Of a DNA stretch of 64,000 nt, positions 63,138 to 64,000 are shown in pieces. Where the stretch lies: positions 238,201-302,200 of the forward strand of contig BJOX01000047.1 in assembly GCA_009731375.1 (NCBI GenBank). Reading direction: 5' to 3'. The DNA comes from Paulinella micropora. Lineage: Eukaryota; Cercozoa; Imbricatea; Euglyphida. Both the position numbers and the translations under genes were made by a program. The notes under the pieces are model-generated. The model saw only the letters and a program-made list of their open reading frames with translations. It did no database searches and was not told the origin of the DNA. Position 1 is the stretch's first letter. Each line of letters begins with the position of its first letter.

Positions 63138-63227
63138 GTAAGTAAGGGAATCATTTTTATGCATATTTTCAAATTTGGCATTTTCCAAAGAGGCTTCCGA
63201 GCAATCGAAAGGATGAAAATGATTTTA

Positions 63228-63390
63228 GGCTGTGGTGGCACCAGACACACAAAGTGGTACCGATCGTTTCTCCTTTTATGTATAAAAGCTACACATTGGA
63301 AACCGCCAAAATGATTTTTCACGTACCCTGAATGGTGCCACCTGATGCCTAAATTACAATTGAGTCTTTTATGCCTAAAAGCTCATGGTG
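63228..63390. repeat. ~150-bp direct repeat, copy B
   Basis: Diverged copy of 62,440-62,612, about 788 bp downstream, in the same order with the same palindromes. Confidence 0.8.
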
Positions 63391-63740
63391 TGAAACTGTT
63401 GAAGTGATACTTGGATGGACCGGTGCATGTAGGGATGTTGGAGAAAAAAAATTCTCATTAGAAATTTCATAAAAACCTAGTAGGGGCCGTTGGAAATCGC
63501 CGTACAATGGCAGGACCAAGAGTAACAATGTCACTGATCATGACGCTAGTCATGATCAGCTAGTGACGTGGCACTCTAGCTAGTCTAGGCACTCGTGCAC
63601 GCTTGGTCGAGTAGTACCACTAATTTTGAAAAATCAAATAAAAAGATCATTTATGGAATCCGTAGAAAAACATGCCAGCTGTCGGCAAACACTTTATGCA
63701 TAAAAGCTGTAAGACTAGCAAGTGAGGGAAAGCTGTTGCA

Positions 63741-64000
<260 letters not shown>

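Larger units (their letters stand above)
60851..63705. repeat. Dispersed palindrome TTTTATGCATAAAA, about ten copies
   Basis: Exact or near-exact copies near 60,852, 61,014, 61,359, 61,404, 61,447, 62,488, 62,578, 63,154, 63,274, 63,370 and 63,691. Several are followed by GCTCCACATT. Copies fall in introns and spacers of the genes here, not in the exons. Confidence 0.75.

Overview
This window is eukaryotic DNA. It has GT-AG introns of about 65-100 bp, nested retrotransposons and DNA transposons, and very many microsatellites. It also carries a fragment of an integrated small dsDNA virus of the Polinton-like virus (PLV)/Maverick type. I cannot name the species. A microsatellite-rich unicellular eukaryote (alga or other protist) fits best, but the small intron-rich genes at the right end would also suit other lineages. 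Several 10-N gaps and abrupt changes in base composition mean some joins could be assembly artefacts.

Layout. (1) 0.4-4.5 kb: a very GC-rich open gene for a secreted, Cys-rich, multi-domain surface protein with Ser/Thr/Pro linkers, cut off at about 4.5 kb. (2) 4.5-10.9 kb: AT-rich viral cluster on the plus strand: fibre with a C-terminal S74 self-cleaving chaperone, a two-TM protein, a small beta-rich protein, an A32-like packaging ATPase, two basic core-like proteins and an adenain-like protease. No major capsid protein, DNA polymerase or integrase is present. (3) 10.9-45.4 kb: a degenerate Ty1/Copia element whose gag-protease half (10.9-13.5 kb) and integrase-RT-RNase H half (42.1-45.4 kb) are separated by a 28.6-kb insert. 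The insert is a DNA transposon with ~570-bp terminal inverted repeats (13,536-14,105 and 41,547-42,114) and two divergent genes. One gene is a protein of unknown function with an Asn/Asp tract. The other is a DUF7869-like transposase with a C-terminal SAP domain. (4) Inside that transposon, in the TC tract of a compound (ACAT)n-(TC)n satellite, sits a giant (~19.7 kb) non-LTR retrotransposon on the minus strand. It has two ORFs of almost 3,000 codons each. ORF1 carries a Ulp1-type protease and an RS-rich tail. ORF2 carries a ubiquitin-specific-protease-like domain, then RNase H, reverse transcriptase and a restriction-like endonuclease.

(5) 45.4-46.1 kb: a Ty3/Gypsy RT fragment. (6) 46-64 kb: microsatellite-dominated DNA holding a MITE family and at least two small-exon genes. 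One minus-strand gene can be pieced together from short, mostly phase-0 exons and encodes a SWIM zinc finger followed by a RING-type finger. Its exon ends recur as tandem 'echoes' beside the microsatellites. A second minus-strand gene (61.1-62.1 kb) and a plus-strand gene (62.6-63.1 kb) are partial. The 60.8-63.7 kb stretch repeats a palindrome, TTTTATGCATAAAA.

The most notable object is the giant retrotransposon: two candidate ubiquitin/SUMO-type proteases, RNase H placed before the RT, and insertion in a simple repeat.
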